A stretch of DNA of 64,000 nt from Orlajensenia stereocauli (GTDB taxonomy: Bacteria > Actinomycetota > Actinomycetes > Actinomycetales > Microbacteriaceae). A model generated the notes under the pieces. The model made no database searches and was not told where the DNA came from. It saw only the letters and a program-made list of their open reading frames with translations. Within the stretch, counting starts at the first letter, position 1. Each line of letters starts with the position of its first letter. Positions 25,626 through 34,311 of this stretch are shown here, in pieces. Location: the NCBI RefSeq assembly GCF_039548895.1, contig NZ_JBCLVG010000001.1. One strand, 5' to 3'. The position numbers and the translations under genes are program-made.

Positions 25626-27752
25626 CTACAGGGTGCCGTCGAGCGCCTGACGCAGCAGGTGCTGCAGGGCGTCGAGCTGCACCGAGTCCGCACTCACGAT
25701 CTCCTGGTCCGACCCGTCGAGTGCTCGGGCTGCGAGGCCCTGCTTCGCGTCGATGAGCTCGGCGATCTTGGAGTCGATGGTGTGCGCCGCGATGATGCGC
25801 CAGGCCGTGACGGGCTCGTCCTGACCGATGCGGTGCACGCGGTCGATCGCCTGGGTCTGCTCGGCTGCTGTCCAGCTGAGCTCGGCGAGCACGACGTTCG
25901 ACGCCGCCTGGAGGTTGACGCCGACGCCTGCCGCTGTGAGCGAGCAGACGGCGACCGCAACCTCCGGATCGTTGTTGAACGCGTCGATGGCAGCCTGGCG
26001 GGCGAGCGCCGTCTGGTCTCCGCGCAGGGAGACGGTCTTGAGGTCCGCCTTCGCGAGGATGTCCTCTGCCGTGTCCATGACGTCGATGTGCTTCGCGAAG
26101 AAGACCACCTTGCCGACGGAGCGCGCGAGCTGGGCGGCGTAGTCCGCGGCCAGCGCGGCCTTCGCCTGGCCGATCTTGCGCACCATCGTGAAGACGTTCT
26201 CGCCATTCTTGGCCGACTTCGACTCCTCGAGCTCCGCCGTGGCGACTGCACGCACGAACGAGTCGTACTGGTCGTCGTCGAGCTGTCCGCGCGACAGCTC
26301 GCGCGTGCGGAGCAGGGCGTCGAACCTGTCGCGCAGTCGGTAGCCGAGTTCGCGTTCCGCCTGACGGATGCTGCGACCCAGGTCGTCGTCGAGCTCGACG
26401 GGGAGATCGGCGATGCGCTTGGCCGGCAGGTCGGCCGCGACGTCCACCTTGCGGCGGCGCACGATGCCCATGTCGATGACGGCGGCACGGGCATCAGCGT
26501 AGAACCCGAAGTCGGCTGGCGTGAGCCCCGTCTCCTCGAGCTTCTGCATGAGCTTGGGCGCCGGCTTGTCGCCGTCGATCCAGCCGAGGAACTGCCAGAT
26601 GGCCCGGAAGTCGTCGACGTCGTTGATGAGGGGGGTACCGGTGAGGGCGAGCAGCAGCGCTTCGCCTCCCGGCGCCTTCTGGCGGATGTGCTGCGCGAGC
26701 GCCAGAACGTTCTTCGAACGCTGCGACTGCAGGTTCTTGATGAAGTGCGCCTCGTCGACGACCATGCCCTTGAAGCCGAGCGTGGTCAGCCATGCCATGT
26801 GGCGGTCGAGCACGTCGTAGTTGACCACGACGACGTCGGCGAATGCATCGAGGGTCTGGCCGTCGCCGTGGATGACTGTGGCGCGGCGGTGCGGCGTCCA
26901 GCGCTCCACCTCGCGGGCCCAGTTCATCTTCACGACGTTGGGAACGACGGCGAGCAGCGGATAGGCATCGGCGACGGATGCCGCCAGCACGCTCTGCGCC
27001 GTCTTGCCGAGTCCGGGCTCGTCGGCGAGCAGGAAGGTGCGGTGGCCCTGGCGCACGCTCTCCACGAAGCGTGCCTGGTGCTTCATGATCTCCATGCCGC
27101 GCGGCGACAGACGATCGATCTTCGGGGCCTCGGGCAGCTCCATCGTGGCGGCCTGGCCGCCCGAGCCGTACTCGAACGACTTGAACAGCGGCCCGAGGAG
27201 CTCCCAGTTCGCGAGGCGTCGCACCGGGACGGCCGGGGCGGTCTGGCGCGAGAAGTCTGGGGCGAGGAACGGGTTGGCGAGCTGACGCGCCTTCACGGAC
27301 TGCGGGATGACCTGGTTCGCTGCGGGAACGGGCTTGACCTCGGCCTCGCGGGTGATGATGAGCTCGTCGGGGCTGAGCTCGGCTCCGGATTCGAGGAGCC
27401 AGTCGCGGCGGAAGCGCTGCGCGACGGTGGAGACACCGGCATCCGGTTCCAACAGGGTGATCAGGCTGGTGTCGCGCGCGGCGGTCTTCGCGAGGATCTG
27501 CGCGATGCCATCGAGGCGTTTGAGCAGCTCGGCTCTGGCGGTCTCGTTGAGCTCCTTGTCTGCCTTGACGCGGGCGCGCTCCTCGCGCATGAGCAGCGCG
27601 ATCACCTGGTACTTGGTGCGGTTCGTCGGTCCGAGCTTGCCGCCCTGAGCCTTCGCCTCGACCTCGCGCACCTTGCGGGCGAGGATGGGGATGATCGGGG
27701 CGTCGTCGTCGCGCGACCTCGTTCGGGTGCGCGTCGTTCGCTGATCGGGCAT
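25626..27752 (-). CDS. SNF2/DEAH-box ATP-dependent helicase
   Basis: 708 aa. The N-terminal roughly 230 residues are basic and helical, with no domain I recognise. Motif I is ADEPGLGKTAQS, motif II VDEAHFIKN, motif III LALTGTPLIND; the C-terminal RecA lobe has motif V/VI as QTQAIDRVHRIGQ. Note the Pro in GLGKT's leader (DEPGLGKT), common in SNF2 proteins. It probably remodels or translocates on duplex DNA. It is not next to a nuclease or methyltransferase gene, so nothing ties it to a defence system. Confidence 0.9.
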   Translation of the reverse strand: MPDQRTTRTRTRSRDDDAPIIPILARKVREVEAKAQGGKLGPTNRTKYQVIALLMREERARVKADKELNETARAELLKRLDGIAQILAKTAARDTSLITLLEPDAGVSTVAQRFRRDWLLESGAELSPDELIITREAEVKPVPAANQVIPQSVKARQLANPFLAPDFSRQTAPAVPVRRLANWELLGPLFKSFEYGSGGQAATMELPEAPKIDRLSPRGMEIMKHQARFVESVRQGHRTFLLADEPGLGKTAQSVLAASVADAYPLLAVVPNVVKMNWAREVERWTPHRRATVIHGDGQTLDAFADVVVVNYDVLDRHMAWLTTLGFKGMVVDEAHFIKNLQSQRSKNVLALAQHIRQKAPGGEALLLALTGTPLINDVDDFRAIWQFLGWIDGDKPAPKLMQKLEETGLTPADFGFYADARAAVIDMGIVRRRKVDVAADLPAKRIADLPVELDDDLGRSIRQAERELGYRLRDRFDALLRTRELSRGQLDDDQYDSFVRAVATAELEESKSAKNGENVFTMVRKIGQAKAALAADYAAQLARSVGKVVFFAKHIDVMDTAEDILAKADLKTVSLRGDQTALARQAAIDAFNNDPEVAVAVCSLTAAGVGVNLQAASNVVLAELSWTAAEQTQAIDRVHRIGQDEPVTAWRIIAAHTIDSKIAELIDAKQGLAARALDGSDQEIVSADSVQLDALQHLLRQALDGTL

Positions 27753-28005
27753 GTGTCCTTCCGTGGTGTCAGGTTCTCGTCATCAGGCCTGCCTGCTCGA
27801 AGGAGCCTGCTGCCGGCTGAGGAACGCCTGCGTGAGGAACCCGGACTCAAGCAACGCGCTGATACGCGGTCGAGACGGTGACGGGGTTCGTCGACGCGCG
27901 TTTATTCTACGCCGATCGGCGCAGGCATGGGCATCTCGGATGCCGCGCGTCGCCGCTGACGCGTCCGCCGGTGTCGAGGAGGAGCATCCGGCGGGCTTTC
28001 CGAAG

Positions 28006-28011
28006 TAGCCT
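28006..28011 (+). promoter_or_regulatory. leaderless -10 box of the CsoR-family gene
   Basis: TAGCCT, then 6 nt, then the GTG at 28018. Confidence 0.55.
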
Positions 28012-28017
28012 GATCGG

Positions 28018-28341
28018 GTGATCGACGACATCAAGAAGCGTGCCCTGCATCGCACCCGCATCCTCGAGGGCCAGTTGCGCGGACTCGAGAAGATGATCGA
28101 GAACGAGGACTACTGCGTCGACATCCTCACGCTGTCGCTGTCGATCCAGAAGTCGCTCGGCTCGCTCAACAAGCTCATCGTCGAGAACCACCTGCGCACC
28201 CACGTCACCGACATGTTCGACGCCGGCGGAGAACAGCGTGAGGCCGCCATCGGCGAGCTGCTCTCGATCTTCGAACTGCAGGCGCGATCGGCTGCCGCCG
28301 ATGCCGCATCCGTCACCGGAGAGGGCACCGCGACCGCCTGA
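28018..28341 (+). CDS. CsoR/RcnR-family metal-sensing repressor
   Basis: 107 aa all-helical DUF156 protein. Helix 1 HRTRILEGQLRGLEKMIENE is followed by Cys33 (DYCVDIL) and NHLRTHVTDMF with His58 and His62. In copper-sensing CsoR the ligands are Cys-His-Cys; here the last is His, as in RcnR-type sensors, so copper sensing is doubtful. No metal exporter is next to it: an SNF2 gene lies behind and a convergent phosphodiesterase ahead. The GTG at 28018 is supported by the -10 box 6 nt upstream. Confidence 0.9.
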   Translation: MIDDIKKRALHRTRILEGQLRGLEKMIENEDYCVDILTLSLSIQKSLGSLNKLIVENHLRTHVTDMFDAGGEQREAAIGELLSIFELQARSAAADAASVTGEGTATA

Positions 28342-28347
28342 CTTCGC

Positions 28348-29268
28348 TCAGGTTCCGCGGGCCGTCGAGGCGAACCAGGCGTCGAGCTCACTCGGCACGT
28401 CGGTGATGATGCCGTCGACACCGAGAGCACTGGCCTCAGCCCAGGTGTCATCGGAATTGAGCGTGTAGCACAGCACCCCGAGGTCGGCTCCGTGCATGCG
28501 CGTCACGGCCTCGGGCTGCGCCGCAACCGACTTCGCCGTCGTCGCGATGGCGAGCACGCCGAACTTGCGCGCCATCGGCACGGGGTCGGCCGGGAGTTCG
28601 CGAGCGAGCATGAGGCGCGGATACTGCGGTGCGACGAGCTGGATGTTGGCGAGGGTCTCGAGGCTGAACGACTCGAGCATGATGCGCCCAGCCAACGGCC
28701 GGCTCTCGATCAGGTCGATCACTGTGCGCACCTCATCGGCGTTCCAGATCGCCTTCAGCTCGATGAGCGCGGACTTCTCCGTCTTCGCGAGCGCGTCGAG
28801 GAAGGCCTCGAGGGTCGGGATGCGGGTGCCCGCGTACTCCCGGGCGAAGAACGATCCGGCATCCATCCTCTGCAGCTGCTTCAGCGTGTGGTCGCCGACG
28901 CTCCCCTTCTTCCCGGTCACGCGCTCGAGGGTGGTGTCGTGGAACAGCACGGGCACGCCGTCGTTCGTGAGCTGCACGTCGGTCTCGACGAAGGCGAGAG
29001 CCGGATTGGCGAAGGCGGCTTCGAAGGCCGGCATGGTGTTCTCGGGTGCGACCGAGCGATCGCCCCGATGACCGGCGATGAAGGCCGCCTGCCCCGGGGC
29101 CCGGAGGCCACCGAAGACGTCGGCTGCATAGACGCCACTCACCGATGGGACGACCGCCACGACGAGTGCGAGCCCCAGGACTGCTGAGAGGGAGAGAAGA
29201 CGGAACCAGTGGGCGGCAGAGCGGATTCCGCGACGCGCGTTCGGGTCGCGGCGGGGGTGCACGGTCAA
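28348..29268 (-). CDS. secreted or membrane-anchored glycerophosphodiester phosphodiesterase
   Basis: 306 aa. Positively charged N-terminus, then a hydrophobic helix at about residues 24-45, so the enzyme is exported or tethered. GDPD motifs: AGHRGDRSVAPENTMPAFEA, FVETDVQLTNDGVPVLFHD with the metal ligands, and IELKA. It releases glycerol-3-phosphate from phospholipid headgroups outside the cell. The start is uncertain: TTG at 29268 or GTG at 29262. Four GTTNACC-like repeats and a TAGGGT -10 box lie upstream, pointing to phosphate-starvation control. Confidence 0.92.
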   Translation of the reverse strand: MTVHPRRDPNARRGIRSAAHWFRLLSLSAVLGLALVVAVVPSVSGVYAADVFGGLRAPGQAAFIAGHRGDRSVAPENTMPAFEAAFANPALAFVETDVQLTNDGVPVLFHDTTLERVTGKKGSVGDHTLKQLQRMDAGSFFAREYAGTRIPTLEAFLDALAKTEKSALIELKAIWNADEVRTVIDLIESRPLAGRIMLESFSLETLANIQLVAPQYPRLMLARELPADPVPMARKFGVLAIATTAKSVAAQPEAVTRMHGADLGVLCYTLNSDDTWAEASALGVDGIITDVPSELDAWFASTARGT

Positions 29269-29322
29269 CGGATCGGGTCCTTCCGGCTGCCGAGCGCCTC
29301 GTTGCGCCGTGCAGGTGGATCG

Positions 29323-29328
29323 ACCCTA
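29323..29328 (-). promoter_or_regulatory. -10 box of the phosphodiesterase gene
   Basis: TAGGGT on the minus strand, about 55 bp before the start codon and just downstream of the PHO-like repeats. Confidence 0.45.
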
Positions 29329-29336
29329 ACCCATTC

Positions 29337-29374
29337 GTTACCGTTTCGTTACCCGTCGTTCACCGCAGTTCACG
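29337..29374 (+). promoter_or_regulatory. PHO-box-like array upstream of the phosphodiesterase gene
   Basis: GTTACCG (29337), GTTACCC (29348), GTTCACC (29358) and GTTCACG (29368) are spaced 11, 10 and 10 bp, or 11, 11 and 10 bp if aligned on ACC. They cover the -35 region of the minus-strand promoter, as expected for an activator such as PhoP. Confidence 0.6.
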
Positions 29375-29406
29375 CCCCAATTCGGGGGTGCGACGCATTC
29401 ACACCA

Positions 29407-29508
29407 CCCGCTCGCAGAGGGCCGAGCGCAGCGACCGCCCGAAGCACTCGCGGCAAAGGCGCCGGGTTCGCTTCGGCCGCGGGCTTCGCCCGGGCCGCAG
29501 CGAGCGGG
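29407..29508. repeat. REP-like inverted repeat element, copy 4
   Basis: CCCGCTCGCAGAGG (29407-29420) and GCCGCAGCGAGCGGG (to 29508), with CGAAGC and GCTTCGG inside. The arms differ from the consensus at the same paired position (GAG and CGC), which weakens one base pair. Confidence 0.8.
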
Positions 29509-29534
29509 TCGGGTCCGCGGGTCCGGTCCAGCGC

Positions 29535-30092
29535 TCAGCGGACGACGCGGGCGACGTACTCCGCGTGGCGCTCCTGCCAGGTGGGCAGCCAGCGCTCGAG
29601 CCAGGCGTCCCAGTCCTGGCCCGTGCCGTCGAGGGCCTCGGCGAGGTGGTCGAGGTGCAGGTGCCAGCCTGCGAGCGACATGGCGACGAAGCGCTCCTCC
29701 TCCGGGCGGATCAGGTCGATGAACCTCAGCCGCGTGCCGGCATCCGTGGCCTGGAGCTCCCAGCGCAGCAGGCCGTGCTCGGAGTTGGTGAATTCGAGAA
29801 CCTGCTCGGGTTCCCACACGGTCACGGCTCCCGGCCACCAGGTTCCGGCCTCGGGAGAGTTGAGCCAGCGCAGGTCGAAACGTCCGCCGACCCGCGGCTC
29901 GATCCTCGCGTCTGCCCACCACAGCCGGGTGAGTGCTGGATCCGTGAGCATGGACCAGACCGCGCCGACCGGATGACCGTAGTCACGCACGAAGCTGATG
30001 CGCCAGTCCTCGTCGATCCTCTCGACTGAGCCCAGGGAGGCGACGGCGCCGTCTTCAGCGCGTGCAGGCTCGGGCAGGTGCCGCCCGCTCAT
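29535..30092 (-). CDS. SRPBCC-family protein (AHSA1/START-like)
   Basis: 185 aa. A helix-grip SRPBCC fold covers residues about 15-150: RISFVRDYGHPVGAVWSMLT, LTRLWWADARIEPRVGGRFD, then WEPEQVLEFT and the long C-terminal helix region around GWHLHLDHLAEAL. The family binds small hydrophobic ligands or acts as a cochaperone; no specific role is evident. The ATG at 30092 overlaps the stop of the upstream SDR gene by 4 bp, which fixes the start and puts it in a three-gene operon. Confidence 0.88.
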   Translation of the reverse strand: MSGRHLPEPARAEDGAVASLGSVERIDEDWRISFVRDYGHPVGAVWSMLTDPALTRLWWADARIEPRVGGRFDLRWLNSPEAGTWWPGAVTVWEPEQVLEFTNSEHGLLRWELQATDAGTRLRFIDLIRPEEERFVAMSLAGWHLHLDHLAEALDGTGQDWDAWLERWLPTWQERHAEYVARVVR

Positions 30093-31588
30093 GTCGGTCT
30101 CCTCTCGGACCTCGGCCCGAGTGCCGCCTCCGTGATGCGGTTGGTCATGCCGGAGAAGATGACGCCGTGGAACGGCCAGACGGCCCACCAGTACAGGCGA
30201 CCGGTCAATCCCTTGGGGAAGTAGATGGCGCGCTGGCGGTACACCGATCCGCCGCCGTCAGCGGGCTCGGCCGACATCTCGAGCCAGGCCCTGCCCGGCA
30301 GGCGCATCTCGGCGCGCAGGCGCAGCAGGTGCCCGCGTTCGATCCGCTCCACCCGCCAGAAGTCGAGGGCGTCGCCGGTGTTCAGGGTGCCGGCATCGCG
30401 ACGTCCACGGCGCAGCCCCACTCCCCCGACGAGCCAGTCCATCCAGCCACGGATCGCCCAGGCGAGCGGGAACGAGTACCAGCCGTTCTTGCCGCCGACC
30501 CCCTCGATGACCCTCCACAGATCGGCGGGCGCTGCAGCAGTGCGCCGCTCGCGCACGTCCGTGTAGACGAGGGTGCCCGCCCAGTCGGGATCGCTCGGCA
30601 ACGGGTCGCTCGGCGCGCCCTCGACCGCGGAGTCGCGCCAGCTGGTCTCGACCTCTCCGTCGCGTTCGCGCTGCAGGGCCAGGCGAACGGCCCGCCTGTA
30701 GCCAGTCAGCCCCTCAGCGGGCGGCGGGATGACGGCGTCGATGTCGTGCTCGCGCACGACGCAGTCGACCTGCAGCGACTCGATGATGGGCACGGCGAGC
30801 GAACGCGGGATGGGCGTGACCAGGTTCACCCACTGCGAGGCCAGCCAGGGAGTGAGGACCGGGAGCGCCGCGATGGGCCGCTGACGCAGGCCGGACTCGA
30901 GGGCGTAGCCGTTCATCATCTGGCCGTAGCGCAGCACGTCGGGCCCGCCGATGTCGAAGGTGCGGTTGACGCGGGCGTCGACGGATGCCGCCTCGATCAG
31001 GTAGTGCAGCACGTCGCGCACCGCGATCGGCTGGATGAAGTTGCGCACCCATTTCGGCGCCGGCATGTAGGGCAGCACCTCGGTGAGATGGCGGATCATC
31101 TCGAAGGAGGTCGAGCCCGATCCGATCACGACCCCGGCCTGCAGCACGATCGACGGCACCCCCGATCCGATGAGGATGCGGCCGACCTCGACCCGCGACC
31201 GCAGGTGCTTCGAGAGCGGAACGCCGTCGGGATGCAGACCGCCGAGGTAGACGATGCGTCCGACACCCGCCGCGAACGCCGCATCGGCCAGAGTCGTGGC
31301 AATGGCGCGTTCCCGCGCCTCGAAGTCTCCGCCACCACCTCCCATGGAATGAACGAGGTAGTAGAGGACGTCGGCCCCCTCGGATGCCGCACGGGCCGTC
31401 GCTGCATCCGTCAGGTCGCCCGTGACGAGCTCGACCTGCTCGGACCACGGGACGTCGGAGAGCCGGTCGGGGTTGCGCACGACGACACGCACCCTGAAAC
31501 CCGCCTCGATGAGGCGCGGGACGAGGCGACCGCCGATGTAGCCGGTGGCCCCCGTGACGACCGCGAGTCGTGACGCGGCGTTCGTCAC
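30089..31588 (-). CDS. NAD(P)-binding epimerase-like protein with DUF2867
   Basis: 499 aa two-domain protein. Residues about 5-300 are an atypical SDR (NmrA/epimerase type) with GATGYIGGRL, a conserved YYLVHSM and the GLHPDGVPLSKHLRSR segment. Residues about 320-490 are DUF2867, an SRPBCC-like domain. Such fusions are widespread and uncharacterised. It is translationally coupled to a 77-aa protein upstream and to an SRPBCC protein downstream, so two SRPBCC-type folds are encoded in one operon. Confidence 0.88.
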   Translation of the reverse strand: MTNAASRLAVVTGATGYIGGRLVPRLIEAGFRVRVVVRNPDRLSDVPWSEQVELVTGDLTDAATARAASEGADVLYYLVHSMGGGGGDFEARERAIATTLADAAFAAGVGRIVYLGGLHPDGVPLSKHLRSRVEVGRILIGSGVPSIVLQAGVVIGSGSTSFEMIRHLTEVLPYMPAPKWVRNFIQPIAVRDVLHYLIEAASVDARVNRTFDIGGPDVLRYGQMMNGYALESGLRQRPIAALPVLTPWLASQWVNLVTPIPRSLAVPIIESLQVDCVVREHDIDAVIPPPAEGLTGYRRAVRLALQRERDGEVETSWRDSAVEGAPSDPLPSDPDWAGTLVYTDVRERRTAAAPADLWRVIEGVGGKNGWYSFPLAWAIRGWMDWLVGGVGLRRGRRDAGTLNTGDALDFWRVERIERGHLLRLRAEMRLPGRAWLEMSAEPADGGGSVYRQRAIYFPKGLTGRLYWWAVWPFHGVIFSGMTNRITEAALGPRSERRPT

Positions 31589-31818
31589 CGACGCTCGTTG
31601 CCGCGCTTGTAGTTGCCGGTGGCCTTGGCGAGCAGCAGCTGCGCTGATCGTTCATCGGCCGACGCCAGCGACGTGACGAGTCTGGTAGCCGACGCTCCGC
31701 TCACGGTGACGACGGTGCGGCCGCCGCGGGCGACCAGGACCTGGCCACCGCTCGTGACGCGATAGTCGAACGGGTCGCTCTCGAGGCGACCGCGGGCATC
31801 TGTTCCTCCGTTGGACAT
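31585..31818 (-). CDS. small conserved hypothetical protein
   Basis: 77 aa, no membrane segment, no domain I recognise. Its middle, YRVTSGGQVLVARGGRTVVT, reads like a short beta-hairpin; the C-terminus (LAKATGNYKRGNERR) is basic. Its stop overlaps the ATG of the SDR-DUF2867 gene by 4 bp, which together with normal codon usage supports it as a real gene and the first of that operon. Confidence 0.7.
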   Translation of the reverse strand: MSNGGTDARGRLESDPFDYRVTSGGQVLVARGGRTVVTVSGASATRLVTSLASADERSAQLLLAKATGNYKRGNERR

Positions 31819-31839
31819 GATTCGAGCTTAAGCGCAGAA

Positions 31840-31866
31840 CCCCCGAACGTGAACCCCGTTCGGGGG
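31840..31866. terminator. GC-rich hairpin upstream of the 77-aa gene
   Basis: CCCCCGAACG (31840-31849) pairs with CGTTCGGGGG (31857-31866). It lies between two minus-strand transcription units and could terminate readthrough from the deo operon antisense side or protect the 5' end; its direction is unclear. Confidence 0.4.
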
Positions 31867-31878
31867 TGCGGCGAGAGA

Positions 31879-31955
31879 GCCGTTCGCTGAGGGCCGGACG
31901 AAGTCCGCGCCCGAAGCGCACGGCGGAAGCACGACCCGAGGACGCTTCTGCTAGA
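31879..31955. repeat. REP-like single half-unit, copy 5
   Basis: CCGTTCGCTGAGGGCCGGAC is followed by GAAGTCCGCGCCCGAAGCG. This is the reverse complement type of the right half, alone and in left orientation, with a weak GCTTCT remnant at the far side. Confidence 0.65.
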
Positions 31956-32811
31956 TCAGGCCCTTCGTGTGCCAGACGGTCTTGGTCTCGGTGAACGCCG
32001 TGATGCGCTCGAGCGACGGAGCAGCGGCATCCGAACCGTTCTCGGGCTGGAGCACCCGCTTCAGGGTGTCTGCAGCCGAGATCTGCAGGTCGATCCACTC
32101 GAGGTCACCGGCACCGACGAGGTCGAGCGCGTTCACGTCGGCGTGGCTGGCGAGCCACGGCGCGATCTCGGCCGGCGACCCGGTGAGGATGTTCACCACT
32201 CCCCCGGGAACGTCGCTGGTGGCGAGCACCTCGGAGAGGCTGATCGCGGAGAGCGGCAGCTTCTCGCTGGCGACCACGACGACGGTGTTCCCCGCGACGA
32301 GCGCCGGGGCGACCGCGGAGACCAGGCCGAGCAGCGACGAGTCCTGCGGCGCGATGATCGCGACGACTCCCGTGGGCTCGGGAACGGAGATGTTGAAGTA
32401 CGGGCCGGCGACGGGGTTGCCGTTGCCGGCGACCTGGGCGTACTTGTCCGCCCAGCCCGCGTACCAGACCCAACGGTCGATCGCCGTGTCGACCTGTGCG
32501 GTGGCCGCTGCCGTCGTGACGCCCTCGGCGTCGACGATCTCGGCGATGAACTGGGCGCGACGGCCCTCGAGCAGCTCGGCGATGCGGTAGAGCACCTGGC
32601 CGCGGTTGTACGAGGTCTGTCCCGACCAGCCGCCGACAGCGGCGCGGGCGGCCACGACGGCATCGCGGGCGTCCTTGCGCGAGGCCTGGGCGGCGTTCGC
32701 GAGGAAGGCGCCCTTCGCACTCACGATCTCGTAGACGCGACCCGACTCGCTGCGCGGGAACTTTCCGCCGATGTAGAGCTTGTAGGTCTTCGGCACGGCC
32801 AGGCGGGTCAT
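31951..32811 (-). CDS. half-length aldehyde dehydrogenase homologue lacking catalytic Cys
   Basis: 286 aa covering only the coenzyme-binding part of the ALDH fold. GVVAIIAPQDSSLLGLVSAV replaces the usual PWNFP segment and VAGNTVVVVASEKLPLSAI is the adjacent NAD-site strand. The protein contains no Cys at all and lacks the ELGGK Glu, so it cannot be an ordinary dehydrogenase. The ATG at 32811 overlaps the stop of a full-length ALDH by 4 bp. The pair has about the size and order of the two ALDH domains of ALDH16-type proteins, suggesting a structural subunit. Confidence 0.85.
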   Translation of the reverse strand: MTRLAVPKTYKLYIGGKFPRSESGRVYEIVSAKGAFLANAAQASRKDARDAVVAARAAVGGWSGQTSYNRGQVLYRIAELLEGRRAQFIAEIVDAEGVTTAAATAQVDTAIDRWVWYAGWADKYAQVAGNGNPVAGPYFNISVPEPTGVVAIIAPQDSSLLGLVSAVAPALVAGNTVVVVASEKLPLSAISLSEVLATSDVPGGVVNILTGSPAEIAPWLASHADVNALDLVGAGDLEWIDLQISAADTLKRVLQPENGSDAAAPSLERITAFTETKTVWHTKGLI

Positions 32812-34301
32812 TTCGCGGCTCCCTTGGTGATGGCGGCGGATCGTGAGGTCACGGCGGCAGCCGACGACGCTGGCTTGAGGTATGCCGCGAGGCCGTGGCG
32901 ACCGCCCTCGCGGCCGTAGCCGGACTCCTTGTAGCCGCCGAACGGCGACGCGGGGTCGAAGCGGTTGAAGGTGTTGGCCCACACCACACCGGCGCGCAGC
33001 TTGTCGGCCACCGCGAGGATGCGGCTGCCCTTGTCGCTCCAGATGCCAGCCGAGAGGCCGTACGGCGTGTTGTTGGCCTTTGCGATGGCCTCGGCCGGGG
33101 TGCGGAAGGTGAGAACCGAGAGCACGGGTCCGAAGATCTCATCGCGGGCGATGCGGTGGCTGGTGGAGACGTTCGTGAAGATCGTCGGCGCGTACCAGAA
33201 TCCGTTCTCGGGGATGGCGCAGTCGGCCTGCCAGCGCTCGGCGCCCTCCTCGACGCCGATGTCGCTGAGCTCGCGGATGCGCTCCAGCTGCTCGCGCGAG
33301 TTGATGGCGCCGATGTCGGTGTTCTTGTCGAGCGGGTCGCCGAGGCGCAGTGTCGACAGGCGGTCCTTGAGGCGGTCGACGACCTCGTCGTGGATCGACT
33401 CCTGCACGAGCAGACGGCTGCCTGCGCAGCAGACGTGGCCCTGGTTGAAGAAGATGCCGTTGACGATGCCCTCGACCGCCTGGTCGATGGGGGCGTCGTC
33501 GAAGACGATGTTCGCGGCCTTGCCCCCCAGCTCGAGCGTGAGCTTCTTGGAGGTGCCGGCGACCTGCTTGGCGATGGCGCGACCCACGGCGGTCGACCCA
33601 GTGAAGGCGACCTTGTCGACATCCGGATGCGCGACCAGAGCGGCACCGGTGTCACCGGCGCCGGTGATGATGTTGACGACTCCGGGCGGCAGGTCGGCCT
33701 GCTGCACGATCTCGGCGAACAGCAGCGCTGTGAGCGGAGTGGTCTCCGCCGGCTTCAGCACGACGGTGTTGCCTGCGGCCAACGCCGGGGCGATCTTCCA
33801 CGCGAGCATGAGCAGCGGGAAGTTCCACGGGATGACCTGGGCTGCGACACCGAGCGAGGCGGGGTTGGCGCCGAGACCGGCGTGGTCGAGCTTGTCTGCC
33901 CAGCCGGCGTAGTAGAAGAACCACGCGGCCACCAGCGGCACGTCGACGTCGCGGCTCTCCTTGATCGGCTTGCCGTTGTCGAGCGACTCGGCCACGGCGA
34001 GCTCACGGGCGCGCTCCTGCACGAGTCGGGCGATGCGGAACAGGTACTTGCCGCGGTCGCTGCCCGACATGCGCGACCACACCTTGGAGTGGGCGCGGCG
34101 CGCTGCGGCGACGGCGGCGTCGACGTCCGTCTCCGATGCCGTCGCGATGGTGGCGATGTGCTCTTCGGTCGCCGGGGAGATGGTCTGGAACGGGGTGCCG
34201 TTTCCAGCTCGCCACTCGCCGTCGATGAACAGGCCGTAGTCGCTGCGGAGGTTGAGGACGGCGCGGGATTCGGGCGCCGGGGCGTAATCGAGGAATGTCA
34301 T
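32808..34301 (-). CDS. aldehyde dehydrogenase, catalytic partner in the deo operon
   Basis: 497 aa complete ALDH: VIPWNFPLLMLAWKIAPALA, FTGSTAVGRAIAKQ, LELGGKAANIVF with the general base, NQGHVCCAGSRLLVQ with the catalytic Cys, and EIFGPVLSVLTF. Placed 10 bp after deoC, it should oxidise acetaldehyde released from deoxyribose-5-phosphate. It overlaps the Cys-less half ALDH, with which it may form a complex. Confidence 0.92.
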   Translation of the reverse strand: MTFLDYAPAPESRAVLNLRSDYGLFIDGEWRAGNGTPFQTISPATEEHIATIATASETDVDAAVAAARRAHSKVWSRMSGSDRGKYLFRIARLVQERARELAVAESLDNGKPIKESRDVDVPLVAAWFFYYAGWADKLDHAGLGANPASLGVAAQVIPWNFPLLMLAWKIAPALAAGNTVVLKPAETTPLTALLFAEIVQQADLPPGVVNIITGAGDTGAALVAHPDVDKVAFTGSTAVGRAIAKQVAGTSKKLTLELGGKAANIVFDDAPIDQAVEGIVNGIFFNQGHVCCAGSRLLVQESIHDEVVDRLKDRLSTLRLGDPLDKNTDIGAINSREQLERIRELSDIGVEEGAERWQADCAIPENGFWYAPTIFTNVSTSHRIARDEIFGPVLSVLTFRTPAEAIAKANNTPYGLSAGIWSDKGSRILAVADKLRAGVVWANTFNRFDPASPFGGYKESGYGREGGRHGLAAYLKPASSAAAVTSRSAAITKGAAK

Positions 34302-34311
34302 GTCTCTTGCC

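Noticed and set aside
25626..27752. SNF2 helicase as part of an anti-phage defence system
   Set aside because: No nuclease, methyltransferase or other defence gene is adjacent, and intergenic spacing shows it is a single-gene unit.
27783..28061. 92-codon minus-strand frame between the helicase and CsoR-type genes
   Set aside because: Ser/Arg-rich composition, overlap with the CsoR promoter and start, and no ribosome binding site.
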